A DNA stretch of 43,756 nt from Lachnospiraceae bacterium. GTDB taxonomy: Bacteria; Bacillota; Clostridia; Lachnospirales; Lachnospiraceae. The notes beneath the pieces were generated by a model. It saw only the letters and a program-made list of their open reading frames with translations. It was not told the DNA's origin and did no database searches. The position numbers were made by a program, and so were the translations under genes. The stretch covers positions 1 to 43,756 of the forward strand of contig JAPJQL010000028.1 of the NCBI GenBank assembly GCA_030825115.1, in the 5' to 3' direction. This document shows, one piece after another, positions 24,641 through 33,819 of this stretch; the stretch's first letter is position 1, and each line of letters starts with the position of its first letter.

Positions 24641-25615
24641 TTACTTCCATTCCTGATACCAGGATCTTACCAGTTCCAGGTCTTCGCTGCACAGGGCGGC
24701 GGCATCCTCGGCTGACATGTTTCGGAGGAACATGTTGTGTGCGATCTTTTTGGATTTTTCCAGGGCGCCTTTTTGCAGACCTTCCTGTAATCCCTCTTTT
24801 AACCCCTGCATCCTTCCATCCTGGATCAATTCTGTTAGTGCTCTGCACATATTGACCTTCCCTCCTTCCAGGCAACCTTCTTTTACCTGCATTAGTTCTT
24901 CTGCCCCGGTCAACGCGGCAATTACATCAAAAGTATCTTCCTCCAGGGCTTCAAATATCTTATGGTGCTCGTCTGTATAGCGGAGCATGGCTTTTTTATC
25001 ATGGGAATGACGGATATATTCAAACATAAACTGCAGGTCTGTCTGAAATAATCCGGAATCTGGAAAGCGCCGGACATCCAATATATGAATGCGGTAGTTG
25101 TTCAACATCCCTTTTAACTCCGCTGGAATCATTGCACAATCAAGTAAGCCATACAAATCCACAGCACCATCCCAAGGCTCTTCTCCGTAATACAAGACAA
25201 TCGTAAAAACAGGCGCCAACCGGTCTGATTTTGCAAACTGCCCCAGAAATTCAGCCCCCTTTAAATCCTTCCGGCGGCGGTGCAGTCTTTGAATCTTCCG
25301 AAGTTGTTCATCATAAAGCGCCGCATCCTCCAGCATAATGCGTACAGGCATGGCATAATGGACCTGGTCCTGGTGTTCCAGCCCAATCAGCACAAACTGT
25401 ATCCCCATCACAACCCTTCGGATTAAGTCCCGGTATTTTTGTATAAGAAACCGCTTTTGTAACCGCTTGACAATGCCATTGGCTTTGGAGTCCTGCGTCA
25501 TGATATCGCAGGCTTGTATCTTTTGCTGCCCACGAAAGATAAACACATTCAAGATATCGGCATACCGTTCTTCATCTTCAAAATACCGGATCAATGCTAC
25601 ATCCCTTTTTCCCAT
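24641..25615 (-). CDS. Rpn/transposase_31-like PD-(D/E)XK family protein
   Basis: This 324-aa protein of the recombination-promoting nuclease (Rpn/YhgA-like) group, common in multiple copies in gut Firmicutes, has an N-terminal region with FRGQQKIQACDIMTQD and a middle VFTIVLYYGEEPWDG followed by LDVRRFPDS, typical of the family. The C-terminus has short repeats (GLKEGLQEGLQKGALEK) and a helical tail. Such proteins are proposed DNA nucleases, and some act in phage defence. The catalytic residues are not certain here, so activity is unproven. It is monocistronic with its own terminator. Confidence 0.75.
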   Translation of the reverse strand: MGKRDVALIRYFEDEERYADILNVFIFRGQQKIQACDIMTQDSKANGIVKRLQKRFLIQKYRDLIRRVVMGIQFVLIGLEHQDQVHYAMPVRIMLEDAALYDEQLRKIQRLHRRRKDLKGAEFLGQFAKSDRLAPVFTIVLYYGEEPWDGAVDLYGLLDCAMIPAELKGMLNNYRIHILDVRRFPDSGLFQTDLQFMFEYIRHSHDKKAMLRYTDEHHKIFEALEEDTFDVIAALTGAEELMQVKEGCLEGGKVNMCRALTELIQDGRMQGLKEGLQEGLQKGALEKSKKIAHNMFLRNMSAEDAAALCSEDLELVRSWYQEWK

Positions 25616-25938
25616 CTTTCGTCCTTTCCAAGCGAGGCGCCAATCACGGAAAACCGGGATATTATAAAAAGATTATATCCCTGCAACCCGGAAAAATCAA
25701 GAAATCGTACAGGTATTTCCTGATTTTCTTATCTTTTCACGGATAAGCATCCTCTCATACTGTGATCACCGGCGAAATGCCAGAATTCAGATAGTGCAAA
25801 GCGGCTGACGGCATTGGAAATGCCACCGCAGATATAGGATAACATGGAGAAAATAATTTGACAAGAAAAACGGGACAGTTTATGGAAACTTAAGATTCTA
25901 AAGCCATAAACGGTCCCGCGATCTGAGGATTTTTTAAC
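25616..25938. other. Gene-free stretch between Rpn-like and thioesterase genes
   Basis: No gene seen. It holds the thioesterase terminator (25861-25918) and a second imperfect hairpin with T-runs on both sides (25694-25726), which would also stop leakage toward the Rpn-like gene. Confidence 0.6.
25861..25918 (-). terminator. Terminator of the thioesterase gene
   Basis: CGGGAC-x-GTTTATGG (25871-25885) pairs with CCATAAAC-x-GTCCCG (25904-25918), with one mismatch. On the minus strand TTTTTCTTGT follows. Confidence 0.85.
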
Positions 25939-26337
25939 TTAAATCGGTGACATCAAAAACATTGTAAAGGTGGCAGTCACGAGCAGGCGGCCGGCCGAAT
26001 CTGATATGGTCACCTGGCTCACCACGGTTTTGCTTCCTTTATGCACGGCGTTCGATTCGACGAAAATCGTTCCGCCGGAAACACCTTTTAAAAACTGTAT
26101 GCTGCTGTTTTGGGTCACATTTGCAATTTCATATGCATATGTCGACATTCCGGCCGCCATATCGCAGAGGGAAAAAAGAAATCCTCCATGTGCGTTGCCG
26201 TACAGGTTTAACGATTCGGGAATTACATCCACAGACAGCCGCACGTGTCCCGGTGAGATTTCCAGGATTCTGGCATGTCCCATCCCTTCGATCGCCTGGA
26301 TATGGCGGCGGATGCCTTCCATGATTTCCGGTCTCAT
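25939..26337 (-). CDS. PaaI-type hotdog thioesterase
   Basis: This 132-aa hotdog-fold protein has the helix motif NLYGNAHGGFLFSLCDMAAG, with the Asn/His-Gly-Gly and Asp characteristic of PaaI/YbgC-like acyl-CoA thioesterases. It would hydrolyse acyl-CoA to free acid and CoA. AAGGAGG precedes the ATG. It is divergent from the acyl-CoA operon at 26542 and shares its 200-bp control region, so a role in releasing products or relieving CoA trapping in that pathway is likely (inference). Confidence 0.85.
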   Translation of the reverse strand: MRPEIMEGIRRHIQAIEGMGHARILEISPGHVRLSVDVIPESLNLYGNAHGGFLFSLCDMAAGMSTYAYEIANVTQNSSIQFLKGVSGGTIFVESNAVHKGSKTVVSQVTISDSAGRLLVTATFTMFLMSPI

Positions 26338-26456
26338 AGGTCGCTCCTCCTTATAAATTCGCCTATACTATAACACCGATAGTGCATATTTACAATGGAA
26401 AAACCGATACATAGACAAGAACTATCAATCATGCACAAAACTCCGGATACAGCCGA

Positions 26457-26486
26457 TTGGATATTTGGGAATCGATGAATTATAAT
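26457..26486 (+). promoter_or_regulatory. Promoter of the acyl-CoA operon
   Basis: TTGGAT (26457-26462) and TATAAT (26481-26486) have an 18-bp spacer, 55 nt before the first gene. The 200-bp region shared with the divergent thioesterase gene also holds the sequence CTATACTATAACACCGATAG, which may contain a regulator site. Confidence 0.5.
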
Positions 26487-26541
26487 AGCATTATCAAGAT
26501 TGTTAAAAAAATAATAAACAAAATCTTAGGAGGAAACAAAC

Positions 26542-27726
26542 ATGAGCAAATTATCCAAAGAAGAATTTCAGGCGTATCTGAAACAGATCCGTGAGTTGGC
26601 AGAAGGCCCGCTTGAGGAGATCCAGAAGGAAGTGGAAGTTACCAACAAATTCCCGCAGGAGTTCTATGACCTGGCAATCGAGAATGACCTGTATCGCTGC
26701 TCCCTGCCGGAAGAGTACGGCGGCTATGGTTTGAACGAGTTGGAAATCCTTCAGGTACAGGAAGAGTTCTCCAGAGGCCCGGGCGGAATGAGAATGCATC
26801 TGCACTATGCAATGGACTTAAACTGGAGAATCTTAGATGACTATGGCAATGAGGAACTGAAAAAAGAGTATATGCCGAAGTTCCAGAACAAAGAAGTATT
26901 TACCTGCTTCGCACTGACAGAGGCAACCGGCGGTACCGGAGCTGACTTACATACCACCGCTGTGAGAGACGGCGACAGCTACGTTTTAAATGGTGAGAAG
27001 ACCCTGATCTCCCATACCGACTGCTGCGAATTCGCATACGTGATTGCAGTAACCAATCCTGACTCCGACAAGGACGACAGATTATCCGCATTCTTCGTTC
27101 CGATGGATGCTCCTGGATTTGAAGTGATCAACATGCCTCATATGATGGGCTGCCGCGGCGCAGGACATGGCGACCTGAAGTTTACCAACTGCAGAATCGA
27201 CAAAAAATATCTGTTAGGCAGAGAGGGACAGGGACTTGAGATTGCAATGCATTCCTTATCCGTATCCCGTGCACATATTGCAGCCAGCAACCTTGGTATG
27301 GCACAGAGAATGTTAGAGCTGTCCCTGGCATATGCAAAAGACCGTGTAACCTTTGGCAAGCCGATCGGAACCCGTCAGGCGATCAGATGTAAAATTGCAG
27401 ATATGTCCATGCTGGTTCATGGCCTTCGCTGCATGGTATACGATTTCGCAAAAGATTACGAGCAGTGCCCGACCGGTGAGTACATCGAGGAGAAGGCAGC
27501 AATGTGCAAGCTGTTCAGTATCGACACCGTAAGAAGAGTCAGCGATGAAATGCTGGAGATCTTCGGCGGCGTAGGTTACTTCGAGGATTGCAAGTATGGC
27601 CCGGTAGAGCGTCTGTACCGTGACTGCCGCGCAATGTGGTTAGAGGAAGGCGCGCCGACCGTACAGAGAATCACCATCTCCAAAAACACCATTAAGCATG
27701 GCGGAAAGATTGAGTACGTAATCTAA
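26542..27726 (+). CDS. Acyl-CoA dehydrogenase 1 (probable enoyl-CoA reductase)
   Basis: This 394-aa FAD enzyme of the acyl-CoA dehydrogenase family interconverts acyl-CoA and trans-2-enoyl-CoA using Etf. The expected parts are present: LPEEYGGYGL, FALTEATGGTGADL (FAD/substrate loop), FGKPIGTRQAIRCKIADM, IFGGVGYFED, and the base Glu369 in LEEGAPTVQRI. The end KHGGKIEYVI is longer than usual. Codon use looks strongly optimised, suggesting high expression. AGGAGG precedes the ATG. A terminator-like hairpin follows at 27748, so this first gene may be made in excess of the rest. It resembles reductases such as CaiA, CarC and AcdA; the substrate is not known. Confidence 0.88.
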   Translation: MSKLSKEEFQAYLKQIRELAEGPLEEIQKEVEVTNKFPQEFYDLAIENDLYRCSLPEEYGGYGLNELEILQVQEEFSRGPGGMRMHLHYAMDLNWRILDDYGNEELKKEYMPKFQNKEVFTCFALTEATGGTGADLHTTAVRDGDSYVLNGEKTLISHTDCCEFAYVIAVTNPDSDKDDRLSAFFVPMDAPGFEVINMPHMMGCRGAGHGDLKFTNCRIDKKYLLGREGQGLEIAMHSLSVSRAHIAASNLGMAQRMLELSLAYAKDRVTFGKPIGTRQAIRCKIADMSMLVHGLRCMVYDFAKDYEQCPTGEYIEEKAAMCKLFSIDTVRRVSDEMLEIFGGVGYFEDCKYGPVERLYRDCRAMWLEEGAPTVQRITISKNTIKHGGKIEYVI

Positions 27727-27747
27727 TTTCATAAGGAATTGACTGAG

Positions 27748-27783
27748 GGTCATCAGGTTCGGTCTGGACCTGGTGACCTTTTT
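27748..27783 (+). terminator. Internal terminator/attenuator after the first operon gene
   Basis: GGTCATCAGGT (27748-27758) pairs with ACCTGGTGACC (27768-27778), one G-U, followed by TTTTT. It lies between acyl-CoA dehydrogenase 1 and the CoA-transferase. Probably only partial read-through reaches the downstream genes. Confidence 0.78.
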
Positions 27784-27827
27784 CCATTATCACTGAACCG
27801 AAGGAAAATGAACGGAGGAAATCAAAC

Positions 27828-29054
27828 GTGAAACCATTAGAGGGAGTAAAAGTAGTAGATTTAACCACATATCTCGCCGCACCGACCACCGTCCGCGTAC
27901 TGGGCGAGTGGGGAGCCGACTGTATTAAGATTGAGTCCGACAAAGGCGATCCGGCAAGGACACAGGGCGCCGTATTCAACATGCCTTTTACCGATGAGGA
28001 AAACCTGGCATTCGATGTGGCAAACTTAAACAAGAAATTTGTGACGTTAAACTTAAAAACAGAAAAAGGCCTTGAAATCTGCTACAAATTATTAGAGGAA
28101 GCAGATGTATTTGTAACCAACACAAGAACAAAATCCCTGGTTAAGCTGGGGCTTGATTATGACACCTTAAAAGAAAAATTCCCGAAACTGATCTTTGCAC
28201 AGGTTCTTGGCTACGGCGAAAAAGGACCGGAAAAAGATACCGCCGGGTTTGATGTTACATGCTATATGGCGCGTGGCGGCGTCTTTGGAACGACCGTAAA
28301 CCGCGGAGATGCCCCGATGATCCCGACCAACGGGTTTGGTGATTTCCAGGTTGCGATGGCACTTGCCTCCGGCATCTGTGCAGCCCTGTACCGCAGAGAA
28401 AAGAGCGGCGAGGGCGACAAGGTCACGATCAGCCTGCACCATGCGGCGGTATATGCCCTGAGCACCGGCCTGATCTCTGCCCAGTACGGCAACCAGTATC
28501 CGAAGAGCAGAAAAGAAGTTCCAAATCCCTTTAACAACGTGTTCCGCACCAGGGATGACAAGTGGGTATGCATCTGCTGTCCGGAATATGACCGTGATTA
28601 TGCAAAGATGTTTACGCTTCTTGGCTGTCCGGAAATGCTGGAAAAAGACCAGTATAAACACTGTGCCGACGTAAACAACAACAACTTAAATAAAGAAGTT
28701 ACCGACGTCTTAGACGCGGCGATCGCAAAGATTGACCGCGACGATCTGATGAAGATGCTGAAAGCGAATGACATGCCTTGTGAGGCGGCCTATGAGCCGG
28801 TGGATATCTATGAGGACGAGCAGGCGTGGGAAAATAACGTGCTGACCAAGATTCCGTATCCGTCAGGAGGAAAGATCATGCCGACCAATCCAATCAACTT
28901 TGGCTCTCTTGGCACACCGGAATTTGTCATCGGCGGTTCCCAGGGCGCCCATACGGTTGAGACGATGAAACATTTGGGCTACAGCGACGCTGAGATTGAA
29001 GAGATCCTGGCATCCGGCGCAGCGACCGGAGAGACGAAACTGAGACCGCTTTAA
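27828..29054 (+). CDS. Class III CoA-transferase (FldA/HadA/CaiB type)
   Basis: This 408-aa family III CoA-transferase moves CoA between carboxylic acids via an aspartyl-CoA anhydride; the catalytic Asp is Asp172 in GFGDFQ. From memory its sequence follows FldA (cinnamoyl-CoA:phenyllactate transferase) and HadA closely: ADCIKIESDKGDPAR, NKKFVTLNLKTEKG, LVKLGLDYDTLKEKFPKL, QVLGYGEKGP and MARGGVFGT. The start is GTG 27828 with GGAGG. No 2-hydroxyacyl-CoA dehydratase (FldBC/HadBC) genes are nearby, so here it probably loads an unsaturated acid with CoA taken from the reduced product. Confidence 0.88.
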   Translation: MKPLEGVKVVDLTTYLAAPTTVRVLGEWGADCIKIESDKGDPARTQGAVFNMPFTDEENLAFDVANLNKKFVTLNLKTEKGLEICYKLLEEADVFVTNTRTKSLVKLGLDYDTLKEKFPKLIFAQVLGYGEKGPEKDTAGFDVTCYMARGGVFGTTVNRGDAPMIPTNGFGDFQVAMALASGICAALYRREKSGEGDKVTISLHHAAVYALSTGLISAQYGNQYPKSRKEVPNPFNNVFRTRDDKWVCICCPEYDRDYAKMFTLLGCPEMLEKDQYKHCADVNNNNLNKEVTDVLDAAIAKIDRDDLMKMLKANDMPCEAAYEPVDIYEDEQAWENNVLTKIPYPSGGKIMPTNPINFGSLGTPEFVIGGSQGAHTVETMKHLGYSDAEIEEILASGAATGETKLRPL

Positions 29055-29091
29055 TTGCTTTTAAGAATAAGAATAGGGAAGGTGAAATCAC

Positions 29092-30234
29092 ATGAGTTTA
29101 CTTTACACCGAGGAACAAAAAGAGCTGCTTGCCCTCGTAAGGGAGATGGCAGAGAATGAGATCAAACCCCATGTACAGGAAGCAGACGAGAAGGGCGAGT
29201 GTCCGAGAGAGCTGTTTAAATGGGGCTTTGATATGGGGCTTCATATGCTGGAGATTCCGGAAGAATACGGCGGAACAGGGCTGAGTTATGAAACGACGGC
29301 TATGATTTTTGAGGAGCTGGCCAAGGTAGACGCCGGTTATGCCATCACATTTGTAACCACATTCGTAGCGTTACGTAACGTGATCCTGGCAGGAACGAAA
29401 GAACAGGGACAGTATTTTGCAGATAAGATCGCCCCGGGCGGCTTTGCAGGATTTGCCCTGACCGAGCCAAACGCAGGCTCCGATCCGGCGGCGATGCGCG
29501 CCACCGCAGTCAGGGACGGAGATGATTACATCCTGAACGGAACAAAGACCTTTATCACCAACGGCGCTTTATCCGATGTGTTTGTCGGCTTCTTCAAGAC
29601 CGACCCGGCGGCGGGACACAGAGGGATCTCAGCATTCATCGTGGATGCAGACGCTCCCGGCGTGACGGTCGGCGCACATGAGAATAAGATGGGACTCCGT
29701 CTCTCCAACACGACAGACCTGATCTTTGAAAATGTCCGTGTGAAGGCTTCGGCAATGGTAGGACCGGAAGGTTCCGGCTTCAAGCTGGCGCTGAACGCGC
29801 TGAACTTATCCCGTGCCTTCGTTGCAACCCTGGCAGTCGGCATTATGCAGCGGGCGCTGGATGAGTCCGTGAAATATGCAAAAGAGAGAAAACAGTTCAA
29901 CACTCCTATTATTAAATTCCAGATGGTGCAGCAGATGCTTGCAGACATGGCAATCAAGGTCGAGGCTTCCAGATGCCTGGTAAACAACACCATGCGGATG
30001 ATGGACCAGGGCATTATGGTACAGAAGGAAGGTTCTATCTGTAAGACATTTGTATCTGACTGTGCACAGGAAGTTACCTCCAACGCCGTGCAGATCTTCG
30101 GCGGATATGGATACAGCAAAGAATATCCGGTTGAAAAACTGATGAGAGACTGCAAAGTATTCCAGATTTTCGAGGGCGCGAACCAGATCCAGAGAATGAC
30201 CATTGCAAACGTGCTGGACAAGGAATATAAATAA
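29092..30234 (+). CDS. Acyl-CoA dehydrogenase 2
   Basis: This 380-aa acyl-CoA dehydrogenase has standard motifs: IPEEYGGTGLSYE, FALTEPNAGSDPAAMRATAV, FITNGALSDVFVGF, MGLRLSNT, RKQFNTPIIKFQMVQQML and QIFGGYGYSKEYP. The catalytic Glu361 is in IFEGANQIQRM. It is closer to short-chain/butyryl-CoA dehydrogenases than acyl-CoA dehydrogenase 1. It may catalyse a second oxidation-reduction on the same carbon chain, or have a different chain-length range. It is followed by the etf genes that carry its electrons. Confidence 0.92.
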   Translation: MSLLYTEEQKELLALVREMAENEIKPHVQEADEKGECPRELFKWGFDMGLHMLEIPEEYGGTGLSYETTAMIFEELAKVDAGYAITFVTTFVALRNVILAGTKEQGQYFADKIAPGGFAGFALTEPNAGSDPAAMRATAVRDGDDYILNGTKTFITNGALSDVFVGFFKTDPAAGHRGISAFIVDADAPGVTVGAHENKMGLRLSNTTDLIFENVRVKASAMVGPEGSGFKLALNALNLSRAFVATLAVGIMQRALDESVKYAKERKQFNTPIIKFQMVQQMLADMAIKVEASRCLVNNTMRMMDQGIMVQKEGSICKTFVSDCAQEVTSNAVQIFGGYGYSKEYPVEKLMRDCKVFQIFEGANQIQRMTIANVLDKEYK

Positions 30235-30243
30235 TACGCAACA

Positions 30244-30285
30244 CTTCAGGACCGGCTTTTTCGGTCAAGAAGATAAGCAGTCCTG
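30244..30285 (+). ncRNA. Conserved stem-loop element, site A
   Basis: CTTC-AG-GACCG (30244-30254) pairs around loop GCTTTTT with CGGTC-AA-GAAG (30262-30272), followed by ATAAGCAGTCC. The same element, with a compensatory C-G to T-A change in the stem, occurs at 38311-38352. It lies between acyl-CoA dehydrogenase 2 and etfB. The RNA class is not recognised. Confidence 0.5.
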
Positions 30286-30317
30286 AGCAGATGCAATCAA
30301 TAGAGGAGGAAAGCAAG

Positions 30318-31106
30318 ATGAATATCGTTGTTTGTATAAAACAGGTTCCGGATACCACCGAAATCAAGATCGATCCGGTGAAGAATACGCTGATCCGTAC
30401 CGGTGTACCAAGCATCATGAATCCATTTGATAAAAACGCATTAGAGACGGGGCTTCAGCTGAAGGACCAGTATGGCGGCAAAGTAACCGTTATTTCCATG
30501 GGGCCTCCGCAGGCGAAGGCAGTCTTAAGAGAAGCTCTTTCCATGGGCGCTGATGAGGCGTATCTGGTGACTGACCGTGCATTTGGCGGTTCTGACACCT
30601 ATGCGACCAGCTATATCCTGTCCCAGGCGATCAAGAAGCTTGGCAGCTTTGACGTCATTCTTGGCGGCAAACAGGCGATCGACGGGGATACAGGGCAGAC
30701 AGCTCCAAGTATTGCAGAACATCTGGGCGCAACCCGCCTCACCTATATCCTGGATTTGAAAGTGGAAGGAGACAAGGTGATTGCGAGACGTCAGGTGGAG
30801 GAAGGCATCGAAGTGATCGAAACAAAATTCCCGGTTCTGTGCACTGCGACGAAGGAGAGCAACAAACCGAGATATGCAACGATCAGAGGAAAGATCGCAT
30901 CTTTAAAAGCAGAGATTCCGGAGATCACCCTTTCGGACCTGCCGGGCGCCGATACCACGAAGATGGGGCTGAAAGGCTCTCCGACCAAGGTAAAAGCAAC
31001 CTTTACCCCGCAGAGGACAGCCAACGGCGTGACCATCGAAGGCAACAGCCCGGGGGAGATCGCAAGTTCATTGGTCGGCAAGCTGGTTGATGCCAAGATA
31101 CTGTAG
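30318..31106 (+). CDS. etfB: Electron transfer flavoprotein beta subunit
   Basis: This 262-aa EtfB begins MNIVVCIKQVPDTTEIKID. The ADP/AMP-site and recognition region is LGGKQAIDGDTGQTAPSIAE. ATG 30318 is chosen (GAGGAGG upstream); the frame is open from 30291. Pairs with EtfA to shuttle electrons between the acyl-CoA dehydrogenases and cellular carriers. In anaerobes such pairs can bifurcate electrons to ferredoxin; whether this one does cannot be settled from the sequence alone. Confidence 0.95.
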   Translation: MNIVVCIKQVPDTTEIKIDPVKNTLIRTGVPSIMNPFDKNALETGLQLKDQYGGKVTVISMGPPQAKAVLREALSMGADEAYLVTDRAFGGSDTYATSYILSQAIKKLGSFDVILGGKQAIDGDTGQTAPSIAEHLGATRLTYILDLKVEGDKVIARRQVEEGIEVIETKFPVLCTATKESNKPRYATIRGKIASLKAEIPEITLSDLPGADTTKMGLKGSPTKVKATFTPQRTANGVTIEGNSPGEIASSLVGKLVDAKIL

Positions 31107-31123
31107 AAGGAGGTTTGAGGAAG

Positions 31124-32134
31124 ATGAGTTTTGATACATGTAAGGACGTATGGGTATTTATAGAATGCTTCCAGGGACAGCCAAAGAGCGTGGGTCTTGA
31201 ACTTCTGGGACAGGGCAGGAAACTGGCAGACGGATTAAAGCAGGATTTATGTGCCATCGTGATTGGAAAAGAAGTGGATGCTGCCGTGAAGGCGGCAAGC
31301 GAATACGGGGCAGACAAGGTTTACGTGGTAAAGGGCGACGAGTATGAGAATTATTCGGCAGACGCCTATGGACATGTATTTTTGGAATTGTGCAGACAGT
31401 ATGACCCGAACACGATCCTTGTGGGGGCGACCGTAAACGGAAGGGATTTAGGTTCCAAGATCGCGGTCAGCTTAAGAACGGGACTGACGGCAGACTGTAC
31501 GGCGCTGAGCGTTGACGAGGAGACAGGCAACGTAGTGTGGGAGCGTCCGGCATTTGGCGGGAACCTGTATGCACAGATTTTGTGCAGCGAGACAAGGCCG
31601 CAGATGGGAACCTGCAGACCGGGTGCATTTAAGAAGCCGGAGAAGACCCCGGACAACAAACCGGAGATCATCACCGTCGATATCCATACACCGGAAGCAG
31701 AGATCCGCACGAAGGTGATCGATTTCATCAAGGCATGTGAAGACAATGACATGAGGCTGGATGAGGCAGAGGTCATCGTATCCGGCGGACGCGGCATGAA
31801 GAATGCGGAGAATTTTGCGATCCTTAAGGAACTGGCGGATGTTCTCGGCGGAACCGTGGGCTGCTCCAGAGCTGCTGTGGATGCGGGCTGGATGTCGCAG
31901 ACCAAGCAGGTGGGACAGACCGGTTCCACTGTTTCCCCGAAAATCTACTTTGCATGTGCGATTTCCGGCGCGGTACAGCATGTTGCGGGCATGAGTGAAT
32001 CAGGCACGATCGTTGCGATCAATAAAGATGAGACTGCGCCGATCTTTGAAGTTGCAGATTACTGTATCGTAGGGGATGTATTCGAGGTTGTTCCTGCATT
32101 GGTGAAGGAGTTAAAAGCAAAACAGCAGGGATAG
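31124..32134 (+). CDS. etfA: Electron transfer flavoprotein alpha subunit
   Basis: This 336-aa EtfA has an N-terminal domain with LGQGRKLADGL and VGATVNGRDLGSKIAVSL. The C-terminal FAD-binding domain is classic: VSGGRGM, GCSRAAVDAGW, QVGQTGSTVSPKIYFACAIS and GIVAINKDE-like VAINKDETAPIFEVADY. It has no N-terminal ferredoxin domain, unlike CarE of caffeate reducers. ATG 31124 has AAGGAGG about 10 nt upstream; a TTG at 31115 is less likely. Confidence 0.95.
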   Translation: MSFDTCKDVWVFIECFQGQPKSVGLELLGQGRKLADGLKQDLCAIVIGKEVDAAVKAASEYGADKVYVVKGDEYENYSADAYGHVFLELCRQYDPNTILVGATVNGRDLGSKIAVSLRTGLTADCTALSVDEETGNVVWERPAFGGNLYAQILCSETRPQMGTCRPGAFKKPEKTPDNKPEIITVDIHTPEAEIRTKVIDFIKACEDNDMRLDEAEVIVSGGRGMKNAENFAILKELADVLGGTVGCSRAAVDAGWMSQTKQVGQTGSTVSPKIYFACAISGAVQHVAGMSESGTIVAINKDETAPIFEVADYCIVGDVFEVVPALVKELKAKQQG

Positions 32135-32157
32135 GTTCGTGTCAGAGGAGACGGGTT

Positions 32158-33819
32158 ATGTTTGAAGAGATTAAAATTAATCCCAAACAACGAGAAATGT
32201 ATCTGAAGAACGGATACTGGACAGACAAGACCCTCCTGGACTGCTGGGAGGAATCTGTGAAAAACTATCCCGACCGCGAATATGTGGCTGACGACAGAGG
32301 TTACCGCTATACATACCGACAGATGGACGAGGCTGCTGCAAAAGTGGCAGCCTTTCTCCGTCAAAACGGGGTGATGCCCCGGGATGTGGTGTCTTACCAG
32401 CTTCCCATCTGGAGCGAATTTGTCGTCGTTACGATAGCCTGCTTAAAGGCAGGCGCGGTTGCCCATCCGATCGCGATGTCATATGAGGAAAAAGAACTGA
32501 TCCGCAGTATGAACCTGACGGAATCGAAGGTATATTTCGGACCGACTTATTTTTATAAGACCGATTATGAGGAGCGGATACTGGCGGTAAAGGACCAGAT
32601 TCAAAACCTGAACGCAATCGTTCTTGTGGATGATGTAAAAGAAAAAAACAGCGGGTGTATCACCCTGAGGGAGATCCTGGAGACATTTGAGCCTGTAAAA
32701 GAGCGGCCGGATGCAGCGATGACGGGGCAGGACCTGGCGGTCATCCTCTGCACATCAGGCACCACCAGCGGGACCAAAGGCGTACTGCTGACCCATGACA
32801 ATATCCGGTACAGCGAGGAGACCTTTAACGAGGCTCTGGGGCTGACAAAAGACGATATCATGTTCATGCCTGCGCCGCTCAACCATGCGACCGGGTTTCA
32901 TCATGGAATCCTGGCGCCGATGCTGATTGGAGCAAAAGTAGTCTTACAGCAGAAATACCGGTGCAGGGAAGCCATTGATTTGATGAACCGGGAAAAATGT
33001 ACGTATTCGATGGGCGCTACCCCGTTTATCTACGATATCCTGCGGGATCTGGAGACGAACGGCGGAGGGCTTCCCCATCTGAAATTCTATCTCTGCGGAG
33101 GGGCTCCTGTGCCGGGCTATATGGTGCAAAAAGCCTGGGAGTTTGGTATCCTGCTCTGCGAGGTATATGGCTCTACGGAGAGCGTGCCCCACGCCTTTGT
33201 CCGACCGGACGAGGCGCTTGCCCTGAATGGAACTTCATCCGGGCGGGCAATCCCCGGGATTGAGATCCGCGTGGTGGATGACGACGGCAACGATGTGCCG
33301 CCCGGAACACCGGGGGAGGAGATTTCCAGAGGCCCCAATGTATTTGTGGGATATCTGAAGGACCGCAAGATAACGGACAGCGCGCTGGATGACGACGGCT
33401 GGTTCCACAGCGGCGATCTCTGCGTGATGGATGAAGACGGCAATATCCGCATTATCGGGCGGAAAAAAGACATGATCGTCCGAGGCGGGGAAAACCTGAA
33501 TTCTAATGAGATCAACGACAGGCTGGAAGGCTGCCCGGGCGTGGGCGACCACACGGTGATCGGCATGCCGGATGACAGGCTGGGAGAGCGGATCTGCGCG
33601 TTTGTCGTGCCGCAGGCCGGATATGAAGATTTGAAACTCACGGATGTGACCGGGTGGCTGAAGGAGCAGAACGTCCCCAAAAGGTTCTGGCCGGAACGGC
33701 TGGAGCTGATTGACAGGATTCCGCATACGGGGAGCGGAAAAGTGAAAAAATACCTGTTAAAAGAAGAATTGGAAAAGAGAATGAAAGGGGGTCCGGGCAG
33801 TGATCGAACAGACATTTAG
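32158..33819 (+). CDS. fadK: FadK-type medium/short-chain acyl-CoA ligase
   Basis: This 553-aa ATP-dependent acyl-CoA synthetase has AMP-binding motif CTSGTTSGTKG (from about residue 198), VYGSTES, WFHSGDL, GRKKDMIVRGGENLNS and the catalytic Lys in TGSGKVKKYLL. From memory it follows E. coli FadK along its length, including the start REMYLKNGYWTDKTLLDCW and MPAPLNHATGFHHG. It activates free acids for the pathway, perhaps to prime the CoA-transferase. E. coli groups fadK with ydiO and etf-like ydiQR in a comparable locus. It overlaps the next gene by 20 nt. CaiC-like activity is the alternative. Confidence 0.85.
   Translation: MFEEIKINPKQREMYLKNGYWTDKTLLDCWEESVKNYPDREYVADDRGYRYTYRQMDEAAAKVAAFLRQNGVMPRDVVSYQLPIWSEFVVVTIACLKAGAVAHPIAMSYEEKELIRSMNLTESKVYFGPTYFYKTDYEERILAVKDQIQNLNAIVLVDDVKEKNSGCITLREILETFEPVKERPDAAMTGQDLAVILCTSGTTSGTKGVLLTHDNIRYSEETFNEALGLTKDDIMFMPAPLNHATGFHHGILAPMLIGAKVVLQQKYRCREAIDLMNREKCTYSMGATPFIYDILRDLETNGGGLPHLKFYLCGGAPVPGYMVQKAWEFGILLCEVYGSTESVPHAFVRPDEALALNGTSSGRAIPGIEIRVVDDDGNDVPPGTPGEEISRGPNVFVGYLKDRKITDSALDDDGWFHSGDLCVMDEDGNIRIIGRKKDMIVRGGENLNSNEINDRLEGCPGVGDHTVIGMPDDRLGERICAFVVPQAGYEDLKLTDVTGWLKEQNVPKRFWPERLELIDRIPHTGSGKVKKYLLKEELEKRMKGGPGSDRTDI

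Noticed and set aside
25970..26356. Plus-strand open frame of 128 codons
   Set aside because: It is antisense to the thioesterase, which has a family motif and ribosome site.
26500..26521. Possible Rex operator (TTGTTAA ... TAAACAA)
   Set aside because: The spacer is 8 bp instead of the expected 4 and the right arm is imperfect.
33117..33815. Minus-strand open frame of 232 codons
   Set aside because: It is antisense to fadK, whose motifs are clear; it has no start signal.
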